Both the position numbers and the translations under genes were made by a program. From Gammaproteobacteria bacterium (GTDB lineage Bacteria > Pseudomonadota > Gammaproteobacteria > Pseudomonadales > Pseudohongiellaceae): a stretch of 64,000 bases of DNA. Below, piece after piece: positions 1-8,895 of this stretch. The DNA lies in assembly GCA_029244985.1 (NCBI GenBank), contig JAQWQD010000018.1:1-64000 (forward strand), in the 5' to 3' direction. Below the pieces are notes generated by a model. The model was given only the letters and a program-made list of their open reading frames with translations, was not told the DNA's origin and made no database searches. Numbering within the stretch: position 1 is the stretch's first letter; the number at the start of each line of letters is the position of its first letter.

Positions 1-619
1 CACCGGTATCTGCATTGAAGGCATCTACTGAGGGGTTACTGTGGTGAACAACTGCACGAGCGTCACCGCGCGGCTTAACCTGCATTGCCTTGATGCAACG
101 CTTTTGGGTCACACCAGTATCGACATAGTGCTTGTGCCACATATCGTTGCCGCCGGCAGGGATATCGATAGGAATTGACGCGACAACTAGATCGGGTTCA
201 CCAAGCTCTGGTTCGAAGTTCCAGGAATCTAAATCCACAAGAGCTGCCGCTGGAGGAATAATATCCACTGGACCGAGAGGTGATCCGCTGTTTACCCACG
301 AAACAATTGTATCTATTTCTTCCTGAGCAAGACGCCAGTCACCTTTCAGATCCTGAATTCCAATACCATGATCATAGGCATAAGGAGGCATTTCACGAGA
401 AGCCACCTTTAGAGAGATTAATGGTGCCCAAGGGCGAACCTGATCAAAATTCTCAAATTGCATGGGGCCGATACCGCCTTCGCGGTGACAAGTCACGCAA
501 TTTTCGTTGATGATCTGAGCAACATGCGTATTGTAGGTAATCTCTGCATCTTGCGCTAGAACAGCCGTGCTTAGCGCCATTGCGCTAATCGCGAGTACTA
601 ATTTTTGCACTAATTTCAT
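1..619 (-). CDS. Exported cytochrome c / Cu-monooxygenase-like protein (3' end outside window)
   Basis: This reading frame is open from an ATG at 619 to the left edge of the window, giving about 206 residues. It starts with a Sec signal peptide (MKLVQK..., cleavage near LA-QD at residue 22). A class I heme site CVTCH follows at residues 41-45, then the family landmarks GGIGPM and RPWAPL, and REMPP around residues 70-75. After the heme domain comes the start of the second domain (GEPDLVV) and a VVHHSNP segment with a His-His pair. In the full-length paralog at 36061-37395 the matching pair looks like the CuH ligands of type II copper monooxygenases (PHM/DBM fold). The rest of the copper domain lies outside the window, so its ligands cannot be checked. 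The gene is probably co-transcribed with 854-1792, though 234 nt and a hairpin separate them. A periplasmic redox role is inferred. Confidence 0.88.
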   Translation of the reverse strand, partial: MKLVQKLVLAISAMALSTAVLAQDAEITYNTHVAQIINENCVTCHREGGIGPMQFENFDQVRPWAPLISLKVASREMPPYAYDHGIGIQDLKGDWRLAQEEIDTIVSWVNSGSPLGPVDIIPPAAALVDLDSWNFEPELGEPDLVVASIPIDIPAGGNDMWHKHYVDTGVTQKRCIKAMQVKPRGDARAVVHHSNPSVDAFNADTG

Positions 620-819
620 GCTTTTATCCTCAAATAGGAAGTTGTGGGCAACTAACCCGAAAATGTTATGTCTGGGGGCTCTAAAAGTCCACCAATTAAG
701 GCGATTTCTATTGGTTGTTTGTAACAAATTGAAACACTTGGAAGTCCAGCGCTTTTGAAAGTTTCCGGCGCTTCTCACTAAATTATACGGGAGTATTGGA
801 TTCGTGTAGGAAACGATTC

Positions 820-840
820 GGCCGACCCTTAGGATCGGCC
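820..840 (-). terminator. Hairpin after the CCWTN gene, weak terminator
   Basis: A 9-bp stem (GGCCGAYCC with one G-U pair on the minus strand) and a 3-nt loop sit 13 nt after the stop of the 854-1792 gene. No clear T-run follows, so it may only attenuate transcription or stabilise the 3' end before the downstream cytochrome gene. Confidence 0.4.
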
Positions 841-853
841 CCAATAGCGTTTC

Positions 854-1792
854 TTACTCCACAGTTACGCGCTGATAAACGTTAGTCCAGCAACATTGAT
901 CGCCATCTGAACTGTCTGGGCCTCGATGCACATCAACTTTTGTTGAGATGATATATTCTCCAGGCTCCGAAAAAGTTGCGTAGACTCTTCCTATTCCGCC
1001 AGGACCATCGACTTGCATTTGGTTAGGCTTGGGCTCGCGGAAAAAGCGGAAACGGGGATCGTCGGCTTCATAAGGATTAACTGGAACCTCAGTATCCGGG
1101 TGCCGAGTGAATTCAACATCACCGGGCCCTTGGTACTTAAAGAACCGCACACCCAGCGGAATTGCTTCTTCAAAGCGAGCATCATTAGGATCGCGTTCTG
1201 CTGGATCGGTTATATTCACAGTCAGCTCAATTGGAATTCCTGACTGAGCAGGATTACGCGGATAATCACCGATCTGGGCGTAAAGTCCAACTCGTTGAGC
1301 TCCATTCTCGCCAATACCAACCAGTGGCTGCATTCCGCCTTGCGGACGTGGCAAGATGAAGTCCAATTCATAGGCGGAAGACCCATGTCGACCAGGCACT
1401 TTTAAAGCCTCGTTATCGCCGGTTTTTACATACCACCAAACATCGAGTTCTCTTTCAGATTCAGATACCGTTACTGTAAAGGCACCTGTAGAACGGCCCG
1501 CTGGAAAATGCGTTGGTTGTATGCCATCAAATTTAGCTGGCTCGATGTAGTTGCCTTCCCCCAAAGGGATATCCATGCTTTCGTCATTACGGTTAATAAT
1601 CCCGAAAGAGTAGCTTGTGGTGCCGTCAGGGTTTGCAGTCCAACCTTCCATTACTGGGATAATTGGTAAACCTCCCGGAGGTGCCAGGCTCAAAAAACGG
1701 GCGTTGTCAGTGGACTGCGCATGGACAGTTAATGCCGCAGAGGCAATAAGTCCAAGAACTGCCGCAGCGATATGTTTATTCATAATTCGCAT
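854..1792 (-). CDS. Secreted protein of unknown function with C-terminal CCWTN motif
   Basis: This is an exported protein of about 312 residues. The ATG at 1792 is preferred over one at 1816 because a GGAGAAA ribosome-binding site lies just upstream and the signal peptide (MNKHIAAAV... ending AHA-QS) then sits at the N terminus. I do not recognise the family. It is a paralog of the 35188-36057 protein. Both share an early PVMEGW/PLFDGW element, an EEQIDVPLG/ESMDIPLG-like block, IEPxxxDGxQPTHF, and a C terminus with vicinal cysteines (QCCWTN/HCCWTN) followed by a beta strand. The predicted fold is mostly beta. In both loci it neighbours a cytochrome/Cu-monooxygenase-like gene, so the two products may act together. 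That is inference only. Confidence 0.85.
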   Translation of the reverse strand: MRIMNKHIAAAVLGLIASAALTVHAQSTDNARFLSLAPPGGLPIIPVMEGWTANPDGTTSYSFGIINRNDESMDIPLGEGNYIEPAKFDGIQPTHFPAGRSTGAFTVTVSESERELDVWWYVKTGDNEALKVPGRHGSSAYELDFILPRPQGGMQPLVGIGENGAQRVGLYAQIGDYPRNPAQSGIPIELTVNITDPAERDPNDARFEEAIPLGVRFFKYQGPGDVEFTRHPDTEVPVNPYEADDPRFRFFREPKPNQMQVDGPGGIGRVYATFSEPGEYIISTKVDVHRGPDSSDGDQCCWTNVYQRVTVE

Positions 1793-2028
1793 CGGGTATT
1801 TCTCCAAATAAATCAAGTTTGGTTTTATTATTTTCCATCGAACAGGCTATTTTTGATATTTGCGATGGATTATTCTTTTAATAAGTTGAATCTTCTCAAG
1901 CAAGAACGCTAGGATAACGGCCAATTCCCTTCGCGTCCAGTTGTGAGGCGATCCAAATAGTGATCATATGTCATTGTTTTTTTACAAATTGTTACAAGTT
2001 TTTTCTTAACTGTCGTCTTAGTGCATCT

Positions 2029-3723
2029 ATGAAACCATTTTATCTATTTTGCATGGTTGTTTTTGCCCTAGTTTGTTCCCAAGCTACGAACGCCGCCCTT
2101 GATCGGGTTGGTGATTTTGCGTTGCTCGATAACGTAGGTGAATTTCATCAATTGAGTCGCTACCGTCATCGCGAAGCGATGGTGTTAATGGCATATGATG
2201 AAAGTTGCGTCACTATGCCTAGCTTGGTAGATGACTTCAGTGAATTGGCATCTGAGTTCTCAGAGGCAGGCTTAGATTTTTTTTTGATCGATTCCCTAGA
2301 TCTAGGTCGGCCTCGATTTACAGCTGAAGGATTTGAGTTTCCCGTTTTGGAAGATGATGGGCAACTTGTTTCAGGTTCTCTTGGTATCCAGAATGCTGGC
2401 GATGTCTTGGTCTTAAACCCAGAGCGTCTATCTCTTTATTACCGTGGCTCGGTGTCAAACGAATTACAGCAAACACTTGCTAGGGTACTAGAAGGTTCGG
2501 TGAGTGATACAGTGACGATCCCCACAAATGGTTGTGAGATCAACTATTTGGTGAAAGACGCTCATGCCCAATCGCCGCCAGATTACGTTAAAGACGTCGC
2601 TCCTATAATTATTGAAAACTGCGCCGAATGTCATAAGCAGGGTGGGGTCGGCCCCTTTGCACTCGATAGCTACATCATGATGCTTGGTTGGTCGCCCATG
2701 ATTCGTGAAGTGCTTTTGAACAAACGGATGCCGCCAACACAAGTCGATCCTTATATAGGACATTCAGAGAATGCGCGTTATTTAACTAAAAAAGAATTGC
2801 AGACAGTGATTCACTGGATCGATGCTGGAGCGCCTCAAGGAGCAGTAAATTCAGACCCCCTTGAAGCTTTAGGCGCATTGACTGGCGGTGCAGAAAACGA
2901 TGAGTGGGTGCTAGGCGAGCCAGACTATATTGTCACTGGCCCACAAAATGATGTCCCACCTACGGGCGTTATGGACTATCTCTATGCCAATATTGAGTTG
3001 CCTTTTACTGAAGACAAATGGGTGAAAGCGATTCAATACCGAGCGGGAGATGCTTCGGTATTGCATCATTTGATGACTTTTGTTACCGCACCAGATGAAG
3101 ATTTTTGGGGAGCAGAGAGGAATCAAACATCCGTTACTCGTCGCTTCGTTGAAGGCTACTCTCCAGGTAATTTGAACGTCCGAGAATTTTCAGAGGGAAC
3201 AGGTGTCTTTATTCCTCAGGGGCATCGCTTGTCTATGCAATTCCACTACGTTACAAATGGTCAACGTACTACGGATGAAACTCTGTTGGGTTTGTATTTC
3301 AGTGATGAAGAAGGTCTTCAGGAGCAGCTCGCACAAGCAGTTTCATCGCGCTTTGTTTTACCACCTAACGAGCCTAATCATGCGATGTATGCCGAGCATG
3401 TTTTTGATGAAGATGTTGTGCTTACTGGCGTCCGAGCACGCATGAATTATCGCGGGAAAAAAATGAAATTTGCAGTTGAGGAAGCGGGAGGTGAACTGCG
3501 AGAGATATTCAGCGTGCCTGCTTATAACTATGGGTGGCAGCCACACTATATTCTTAATCAAGCTGAAGTAATATCAGCAGGAACCAAAGTCCATGTGATT
3601 GGCGCTTTCGACAATTCCGTATCGAACCCAACAAATCCAGACCCAGAAAAAGAAATTGGTTTTGGGCTCAATAGCTGGGACGAGATGTTTACGGGTTATT
3701 TTACTTTCTATAGCGCTCCATAA
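2029..3723 (+). CDS. Exported redoxin-like / cytochrome c / PHM-like fusion protein
   Basis: The protein has about 564 residues. The ATG at 2029 is preferred to in-frame starts up to 1960 because the signal peptide (MKPFYLF... ending TNA) then sits at the N terminus. Three parts are visible. Residues ~25-165 are thioredoxin-fold-like (VGDFALLDN, YDESCVTMP with one Cys). Residues ~185-290 are a cytochrome c domain with heme motif CAECH at 198-202 and KRMPP. The C-terminal ~260 residues resemble a type II copper monooxygenase, with VLHHLM and MQFHY carrying possible CuH ligands. The second copper site looks lost: where the paralog at 36061-37395 has PHMHMRG, this protein has RARMNYRG, so both histidines are replaced. 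It lies divergent from 854-1792. It may be an electron-transfer or binding protein rather than an active monooxygenase. Confidence 0.87.
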   Translation: MKPFYLFCMVVFALVCSQATNAALDRVGDFALLDNVGEFHQLSRYRHREAMVLMAYDESCVTMPSLVDDFSELASEFSEAGLDFFLIDSLDLGRPRFTAEGFEFPVLEDDGQLVSGSLGIQNAGDVLVLNPERLSLYYRGSVSNELQQTLARVLEGSVSDTVTIPTNGCEINYLVKDAHAQSPPDYVKDVAPIIIENCAECHKQGGVGPFALDSYIMMLGWSPMIREVLLNKRMPPTQVDPYIGHSENARYLTKKELQTVIHWIDAGAPQGAVNSDPLEALGALTGGAENDEWVLGEPDYIVTGPQNDVPPTGVMDYLYANIELPFTEDKWVKAIQYRAGDASVLHHLMTFVTAPDEDFWGAERNQTSVTRRFVEGYSPGNLNVREFSEGTGVFIPQGHRLSMQFHYVTNGQRTTDETLLGLYFSDEEGLQEQLAQAVSSRFVLPPNEPNHAMYAEHVFDEDVVLTGVRARMNYRGKKMKFAVEEAGGELREIFSVPAYNYGWQPHYILNQAEVISAGTKVHVIGAFDNSVSNPTNPDPEKEIGFGLNSWDEMFTGYFTFYSAP

Positions 3724-3740
3724 CCAACTGTAAGATTCCT

Positions 3741-4784
3741 ATGATTAAAGAATTCGATCTAATCCGAGCTCAAGCTCGTTTGCATCATGCCTACCTGCTT
3801 GGTCTTCAATTGATGGTGAGTGTAAACAAAGAGCCTTCTCTAATTGAAAGATGGATGTTTCGATTATTTCGCCGGCAACACGAAGAGAAATTTCTTTCCA
3901 GTTTCGAAAAACTCGGCCTCAAAGAGTTGCCTGATGCAGTGGCTTGTGCTCAATACCATGTTTTATCCAATAGCTTGGGTGGAGTGGGTGTCGAGTACAT
4001 GGCGGAGACCAAGCAAAAGGCCTGGGTAAGATTTCGCTATCCGCGCTGGATGTACTATGGCCCTGCCATCTGTGGTATGCCAAAAGAAGTAGGGCATGGC
4101 TTTCTCAAAGGCTGGTATGCCCACAACGGAGTTTCATTGCAAAATCCAAATTTAGGGTTCGTTTGTGTCTCAGAAGACATGACTGGTGAATTTGGCTTTT
4201 GTGGTTATTTTCAAGAATATGACCATGCGCTATCCGAAGAGGAGAGGTTGTGTTTTGCGAAAGATGAAGTGCCGCCCCAATTTGTGCAGGCTGACCAACC
4301 AATGGCTCCAGATGCCAAGTGGAATGAAGAGCGCAAGGTAAAAGCCAATAGAAATTATTCAGTTGAGTTTATCCGGAATGCGCTAATCGCACTGGCGGAT
4401 GTTGTTGGCAAAGATGAAGCCCAAAAACTTGGTAGTCGCGCAGCCAAACTTATCGGCTTACAATATTTTCAGGAAACCAGAGCGATGATTGGCACAGTAG
4501 ATGGTGATCTGCAATCAGCGGCTCAATACCTGTGCCTTATGTTTCGTGGCATGGGGGACGACGTCGAAATTGCATCTACACAAGATTCCCATACGATTCG
4601 GTTGATTCATTCTGGTTTGCGTATTGTGCGTGACTTAGAGGGCGCGAATCGAGATATTGTGCTTAATTGTTGGCGGCAACTCTGGTTTGGGGCACTGTCC
4701 TCTTATCGCGAAATTAAGCACCTTAGGTTGGAACGACAAACGAACGAACTTCACTGGACTATTTCACAAATCGCTAACCATTAG
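3741..4784 (+). CDS. Conserved protein of unknown function, cytoplasmic
   Basis: This 347-residue protein has no signal peptide and no clear membrane segment. It is rich in Trp and Tyr in its first half (WVRFRYPRWMYYGPAICG, GWYAHNG) and has an acidic central linker around residues 170-200. The C-terminal half looks helical. It starts 17 nt after the preceding redoxin/cytochrome gene, so the two are probably co-transcribed. I do not recognise a named family with certainty. The sequence looks like a real, conserved enzyme or ligand-binding protein, and its dense conserved-looking aromatic/Gly blocks could frame a substrate pocket. Confidence 0.8.
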   Translation: MIKEFDLIRAQARLHHAYLLGLQLMVSVNKEPSLIERWMFRLFRRQHEEKFLSSFEKLGLKELPDAVACAQYHVLSNSLGGVGVEYMAETKQKAWVRFRYPRWMYYGPAICGMPKEVGHGFLKGWYAHNGVSLQNPNLGFVCVSEDMTGEFGFCGYFQEYDHALSEEERLCFAKDEVPPQFVQADQPMAPDAKWNEERKVKANRNYSVEFIRNALIALADVVGKDEAQKLGSRAAKLIGLQYFQETRAMIGTVDGDLQSAAQYLCLMFRGMGDDVEIASTQDSHTIRLIHSGLRIVRDLEGANRDIVLNCWRQLWFGALSSYREIKHLRLERQTNELHWTISQIANH

Positions 4785-4995
4785 TCAATGACAAGAGAAA
4801 AGCTTTCCTTGAGTAAAAACAATCTACAAGGAAATGGACGTGCATTGGTGCCGGAACTTAGATTTTTTTGCTTTCGATATTTGGTTTTTCGTTAGTATCC
4901 TTTGGGGCTTAGTTGAACATTGTCTGTTATGCTTCGCGCGGCTAGCGGCTATGTACTTTATCTGCCAGCTGATTCCTAAAATTTATCTGTTGCAA

Positions 4996-5012
4996 ACTTA
5001 GCGCCGCTAAGT
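4996..5012. promoter_or_regulatory. Perfect inverted repeat upstream of MFS gene, possible operator
   Basis: ACTTAGC and GCTAAGT flank a GCC spacer, forming a 7-bp perfect inverted repeat that ends 36 nt before the MFS start codon. Size and position fit a repressor operator, but no regulator gene is nearby. The rest of the 264-nt gap is AT-rich and shows nothing else. Confidence 0.3.
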
Positions 5013-5048
5013 ACAAGAGAAAGCGACGAATCAGAAAAACAATTAATT

Positions 5049-6305
5049 ATGTCCGCCAAAGAAACAGGTCAAATATATTACGGCTGGAAGATCGTCGCGG
5101 CCATATTTGTGTTGCTAACATTTACCAGTGGATTAAGTTTTTATAATCATGCAATTTATCTTAATGCTTTAGCTACGCAGCCAGCGTTCGACGTGCGCAC
5201 CGCTTCCATGGCAGTTTCTATCTTTTTCCTAACTGGCGGCGTAGTGGGATTGTTTGTCGCCAAGTGGGTGCAGGATTATGATCCAAGAATCTGTATAAGC
5301 GCTGGCGCAATAATTTCATTCCTTTCTTTAAGTGCATTGGCGCATGTTTCCGCTGTTTGGCAATTGTTTGTCGTTTATGGTTTTTTTGGTGCTGGATTCT
5401 CAGCATCTTCACTAATTCCAGCAACGACTCTGGTAACACGCTGGTTTAGACGAAAAAGAGCGATGGCGCTTTCTGTAGCATCTACAGGGCTATCTTTGGG
5501 TGGTGTCGTTCTTACGCCTCTGTCAATTCTGATGGTGGAATCTTTAGGTTTCGAGACTGCTGCTCCTTGGATTGGCTCAATGTTTTTGGTTGGCGTAATA
5601 CCCGTGGCTTGGATTTATTTGCGAGAAAGTCCCGAATCTATGGGATTGCATATAGATGGCATTACTCCTGAGATCGAAGATAAAATTGTGGCAACTGGTA
5701 CTTCTTCTAAAAAAGAAGACGGAGTTAGCTTTAAGGAAGCAAGAAGCAGACGATTTTTTTGGGGAGTAAGTTTAGCTTATATTTTTTTGATGGCAGCCCA
5801 AGTCGGAGGAATCGCACATCAATACGGATTAGCAAGAGAGCAGCTTTCGGAGGCAGAAACAGCTATTGCCGTCGCCATCCTCCCAATTTTTAGCATTATC
5901 GGGCGTTTAATTGGCGGCTGGATAGTTGATCAAATGTCTATTCGGAAATTTGCCATCTCAATGATGGTAATGCAGGCTCTATCTCTCAGCGTGTTATCAA
6001 GTGGTTATAGTGTATTTACCTTGTGCTTAGGATTGGCTGCGTTCGGCGCCACTGTCGGCAACTTGCTCATGCTGCAGCCGCTGCTTATTGCTGAGGCATT
6101 CGGTTTAAAGGATTATGCCCGGATATTCTCTGTTAGTAATTTAATGTCCTCGTGGGGCACGGCGATGGGTCCTGCGGCTCTGGGTTTTGCTTTTGTTGCG
6201 AGTGATAACTTGTATCAGCTACCTTATTCTTTCGCGGCCGGCGCAGGCATAATTGGATTAGCACTGTTTCTTTTTGGAGGTAAACTATTCCAGTCTCACA
6301 GTTAA
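5049..6305 (+). CDS. MFS transporter, monocarboxylate/oxalate-formate type
   Basis: This 418-residue inner-membrane protein has about 12 hydrophobic segments. It opens with YYGWKIVAAIF, typical of the MCT/OFA branch of the major facilitator superfamily. The first half carries the charged loop TRWFRRKRAMALS and the second half a GGWIVDQMSIRK loop, a motif-A-like element (G-x-x-x-D-x-x-x-R/K). A hydrophilic central loop at about residues 195-225 separates the halves. Members of this branch usually move small organic acids with protons. The substrate cannot be read from the sequence. It converges on the kynureninase gene, 60 nt away, so uptake of a tryptophan-derived acid is possible but unproven. 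Confidence 0.9.
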   Translation: MSAKETGQIYYGWKIVAAIFVLLTFTSGLSFYNHAIYLNALATQPAFDVRTASMAVSIFFLTGGVVGLFVAKWVQDYDPRICISAGAIISFLSLSALAHVSAVWQLFVVYGFFGAGFSASSLIPATTLVTRWFRRKRAMALSVASTGLSLGGVVLTPLSILMVESLGFETAAPWIGSMFLVGVIPVAWIYLRESPESMGLHIDGITPEIEDKIVATGTSSKKEDGVSFKEARSRRFFWGVSLAYIFLMAAQVGGIAHQYGLAREQLSEAETAIAVAILPIFSIIGRLIGGWIVDQMSIRKFAISMMVMQALSLSVLSSGYSVFTLCLGLAAFGATVGNLLMLQPLLIAEAFGLKDYARIFSVSNLMSSWGTAMGPAALGFAFVASDNLYQLPYSFAAGAGIIGLALFLFGGKLFQSHS

Positions 6306-6365
6306 GCTCTATTTATTATTTCTGGCAATATCTATAAAAACGGAAGATCGCATGCATCGAAGTGA

Positions 6366-7601
6366 TCAGGTTACTTTGAGCTTTTTGTTATACTCTGGCA
6401 ACAAATACTGTTCCTCTGCCATTACTTCCTGCAAGGCCTCCACTGCCAGCCATATATCCTCATAACGCAGGGTAAGTGGTGAAAATCCGAACCTAAGCAA
6501 ATCAGGGCTTCGAAAATCTGCTATGACTTGTTTTGCGGCCAATGCTTGACAGATACCGAAACTATTTTGGTGAGCGAATGCGAGTTGGCTCCCTCGGATT
6601 TTTGCAGAAACTGGGGAGCGCAACTGTAATTGGCGCAGAGTACCTGTTTCGCCCAAAAGAGACATGAATAATTCAGTGAGCTGGATTGATTTTTTCCGTA
6701 GCTGGTGAATGTCGATCTTTTCATAAACCGCTAAAGCAGCATCCAAAACACTCATGGAAAGTATTGGTGGAGTCCCTGATAAGAATTTATTAATTCCATT
6801 ACAGGCGGTATAGGTTGAAAAAAATTCAAACGGCGCCCTATGTCCCATCCAACCACTTAGAGGCTGAAAGCAATTCTCTTGTTGATTATGAGCAACATAA
6901 AGAAATGCTGGAGCGCCAGGCCCGCCATTCAAATATTTATAAGTACACCCAACAGCAAAATCAACATTCCATTTGTCCATTTCAAGCGGGAGAACTCCAA
7001 CACTGTGGGACAGATCCCAAATTACCGGGGTGCCGTTGGCATGCGCTTGTGAGGTGAGCTTTTCAATGTCAAAGATTTCGCCAGTCCGATAATCTGTTTG
7101 GGTAAGCAACAGCACTCCGGGTTTTTGTTTAAGTGCGGAATTCAGTTCGTGATTTTCAACTAGCTGCAGCCGGCATCGGTTTTCCCCCAATAACCTTTGA
7201 ATGCCTTCGGCAACGTAGAGATCGGTGGGGAAATTGTTTGTTGTAGATAAGATCGTTGTCCGCTCAGGATTTCCTGCTAGAGCACAGGTGATTAGTTTGA
7301 ATAGGTTAATTGACACTGAATCGCAACAAATAGTTTGATTTGAAGAAGCGCCTAATAAGGGCGCAACTTTTTCTCCGACTGTTATCGGTAAGTTTATCCA
7401 GTCATGTAAATTCCAGCTGGCAATTAAATCGTTACCCCACTGCTTCTCAATTACCTTCAAGGCTCTTTGTTTCGCGACTAAAGTCAAAGGTCCTAATGAG
7501 TTTCCATCCAAATAAATTTTATTAACGGGAATGGAAAAAGCCTTTCGAACTTCGGCGAATGGGTCTGCACTATCTAATGCCTTAATGACTTCTAGTCTCA
7601 T
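6366..7601 (-). CDS. kynU: Kynureninase
   Basis: A PLP-dependent fold-type I hydrolase of 411 residues, normal for the family. It cleaves L-kynurenine to anthranilate and alanine, or 3-hydroxykynurenine to 3-hydroxyanthranilate, in the cytoplasm. Visible landmarks are KIYLDGNSLGPL near the N terminus, the cofactor-binding stretch around CDSVSINLFK, WDLSHSVG with the Asp that contacts the PLP ring nitrogen, and the Schiff-base lysine K222 in GCTYKYLNGGPGAP. It is the last gene of a three-gene operon. Its ATG overlaps the stop codon of the upstream hydrolase (ATGA), implying translational coupling. No tryptophan dioxygenase gene is in the window. Confidence 0.96.
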   Translation of the reverse strand: MRLEVIKALDSADPFAEVRKAFSIPVNKIYLDGNSLGPLTLVAKQRALKVIEKQWGNDLIASWNLHDWINLPITVGEKVAPLLGASSNQTICCDSVSINLFKLITCALAGNPERTTILSTTNNFPTDLYVAEGIQRLLGENRCRLQLVENHELNSALKQKPGVLLLTQTDYRTGEIFDIEKLTSQAHANGTPVIWDLSHSVGVLPLEMDKWNVDFAVGCTYKYLNGGPGAPAFLYVAHNQQENCFQPLSGWMGHRAPFEFFSTYTACNGINKFLSGTPPILSMSVLDAALAVYEKIDIHQLRKKSIQLTELFMSLLGETGTLRQLQLRSPVSAKIRGSQLAFAHQNSFGICQALAAKQVIADFRSPDLLRFGFSPLTLRYEDIWLAVEALQEVMAEEQYLLPEYNKKLKVT

Positions 7602-8467
7602 CTATCTAACATTTCCTCAATGGAAATTATTAAACGATCGAACGCTAAACTTCCAGGATGGATCCAATCGAAATGATTAACACCTTCTAATAGTTCTGTC
7701 CGAGCGCCCGTGAGTCTAGCTTGTTCTGTTGGTACTATAGCGTCTAGGGTGCCTTGTAAGATTAGAGTGTTTCGGTGGGGGATTTTTTCGGCAGGGTTAG
7801 CTTGGCTATAGGCTAAAGGGTTTTGGTTATAGACTGATCCCATAAATTGCTCAGTTACAGATTGGCAGGAATTTGTGCCTTGGCTGTAGCTTATAATATT
7901 TGTGATTGGCGCAATTCCGATGACGCCTTTTGCCTCTGGTGTTTCTCCTCCTGCCAATAATGCTAGATGCCCTCCAGCTGAATGACCGATGAGAATATAA
8001 CTAGATGTATCAACGGAATCGGCCCTAAGCGAGGAAGCAAAGGCAATTCCTGCTTTTATGTCTTCGAAAGTTCCTGGCCAGCCACCTCCGGTATCTCCAC
8101 TACGTCGATACTCAAGTGACCAAACCGCGTATCCTGATTGTGCTAGAGCCGTGAGAAATGAATAAGTGTGAGACATATCAAAGCTGTTTAACCAGCAGCC
8201 GCCATGAATAAAAATAAGCAAAGGATAAGGAGCGTCACCGGTAGTAGGTAGATAAATATAGCCGTATTGAAGAGCTTCAGGTCCATATTGGATTTGTTGG
8301 TCTGCTTGGCGAAATTCTAACGCCTGCACTTGCTCAAAACTTACGCTGTTGCTGGGCGATGGGTAATCGATGAAATTGTCTGCAGCAAAGAGTGGATTAT
8401 TAAAGATTAAAATCAAAAAGGTTAAACCTAAGAAAGCTAAAAACTCATTAAAGCTTGTTCTATTCAT
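7598..8467 (-). CDS. Alpha/beta hydrolase, probable kynurenine formamidase, exported or membrane-anchored
   Basis: This protein has 289 residues from an ATG at 8467, chosen because it overlaps the upstream stop as ATGA. An N-terminal hydrophobic stretch (residues ~8-29, ending FAAD) looks like a signal peptide. The catalytic domain has the oxyanion motif HGG (88-90), the nucleophile elbow GHSAGGH with Ser163, an Asp in QGTLDAIVP and a His in GVNHFDW. The family covers carboxylesterases and arylformamidases. Its place directly before kynureninase suggests hydrolysis of N-formylkynurenine. The export signal is odd for that job because kynureninase is cytoplasmic. A generic secreted esterase remains possible. 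Confidence 0.85.
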   Translation of the reverse strand: MNRTSFNEFLAFLGLTFLILIFNNPLFAADNFIDYPSPSNSVSFEQVQALEFRQADQQIQYGPEALQYGYIYLPTTGDAPYPLLIFIHGGCWLNSFDMSHTYSFLTALAQSGYAVWSLEYRRSGDTGGGWPGTFEDIKAGIAFASSLRADSVDTSSYILIGHSAGGHLALLAGGETPEAKGVIGIAPITNIISYSQGTNSCQSVTEQFMGSVYNQNPLAYSQANPAEKIPHRNTLILQGTLDAIVPTEQARLTGARTELLEGVNHFDWIHPGSLAFDRLIISIEEMLDR

Positions 8468-8874
8468 AGCGATAGTTCCAACCATTTCTGTGGCATGCGA
8501 GTCACATTTCCTTCACTGCCTGTCCATATGTGTTTGGTAAACCCAGAAACTAGTCTTTCGCCTGTATCGGGGTTTAATACATCGTAGGCAAATTTCACGC
8601 TGCGACTGCGATTTTCTTCAATTTTTGTTTGAATTTTAACTTTATCACCGTAGCGAAAACTACCGACATAGCGCACACTCACCTCTGTGACTGGAAATCG
8701 AAATCCCTCTTTCTCAATGGCTGAAAAGTCAAAACCATGGTCTCGCATGTATTGACTTCGGCCCTCTTCGAAATAGATGAGGTAAGTCGCATGGTGAACT
8801 ACGCCCATAGCGTCAGTTTCGGCATAGCGGACATGAAATTCTGTTTCTAATACTTTCTGTCTGTTTCTGTTCAT
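8464..8874 (-). CDS. Acyl-CoA thioesterase, 4HBT/YbgC-type hotdog fold
   Basis: At 136 residues this is the usual length for the 4-hydroxybenzoyl-CoA thioesterase/YbgC/FadM group. The N terminus shows the signature VRYAETDAMGVVHHATY, whose aspartate (in ETDAMG) is the catalytic residue in this family, followed by YFEEGR. It hydrolyses an acyl- or aryl-CoA thioester in the cytoplasm. It is the first gene of the operon with the formamidase-like hydrolase and kynU, joined by 4-nt ATGA overlaps. An anthraniloyl-CoA-type substrate is conceivable given this context, but that is speculation. Confidence 0.92.
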   Translation of the reverse strand: MNRNRQKVLETEFHVRYAETDAMGVVHHATYLIYFEEGRSQYMRDHGFDFSAIEKEGFRFPVTEVSVRYVGSFRYGDKVKIQTKIEENRSRSVKFAYDVLNPDTGERLVSGFTKHIWTGSEGNVTRMPQKWLELSL

Positions 8875-8895
8875 TTGCTCATTCTAGCTGTAATG

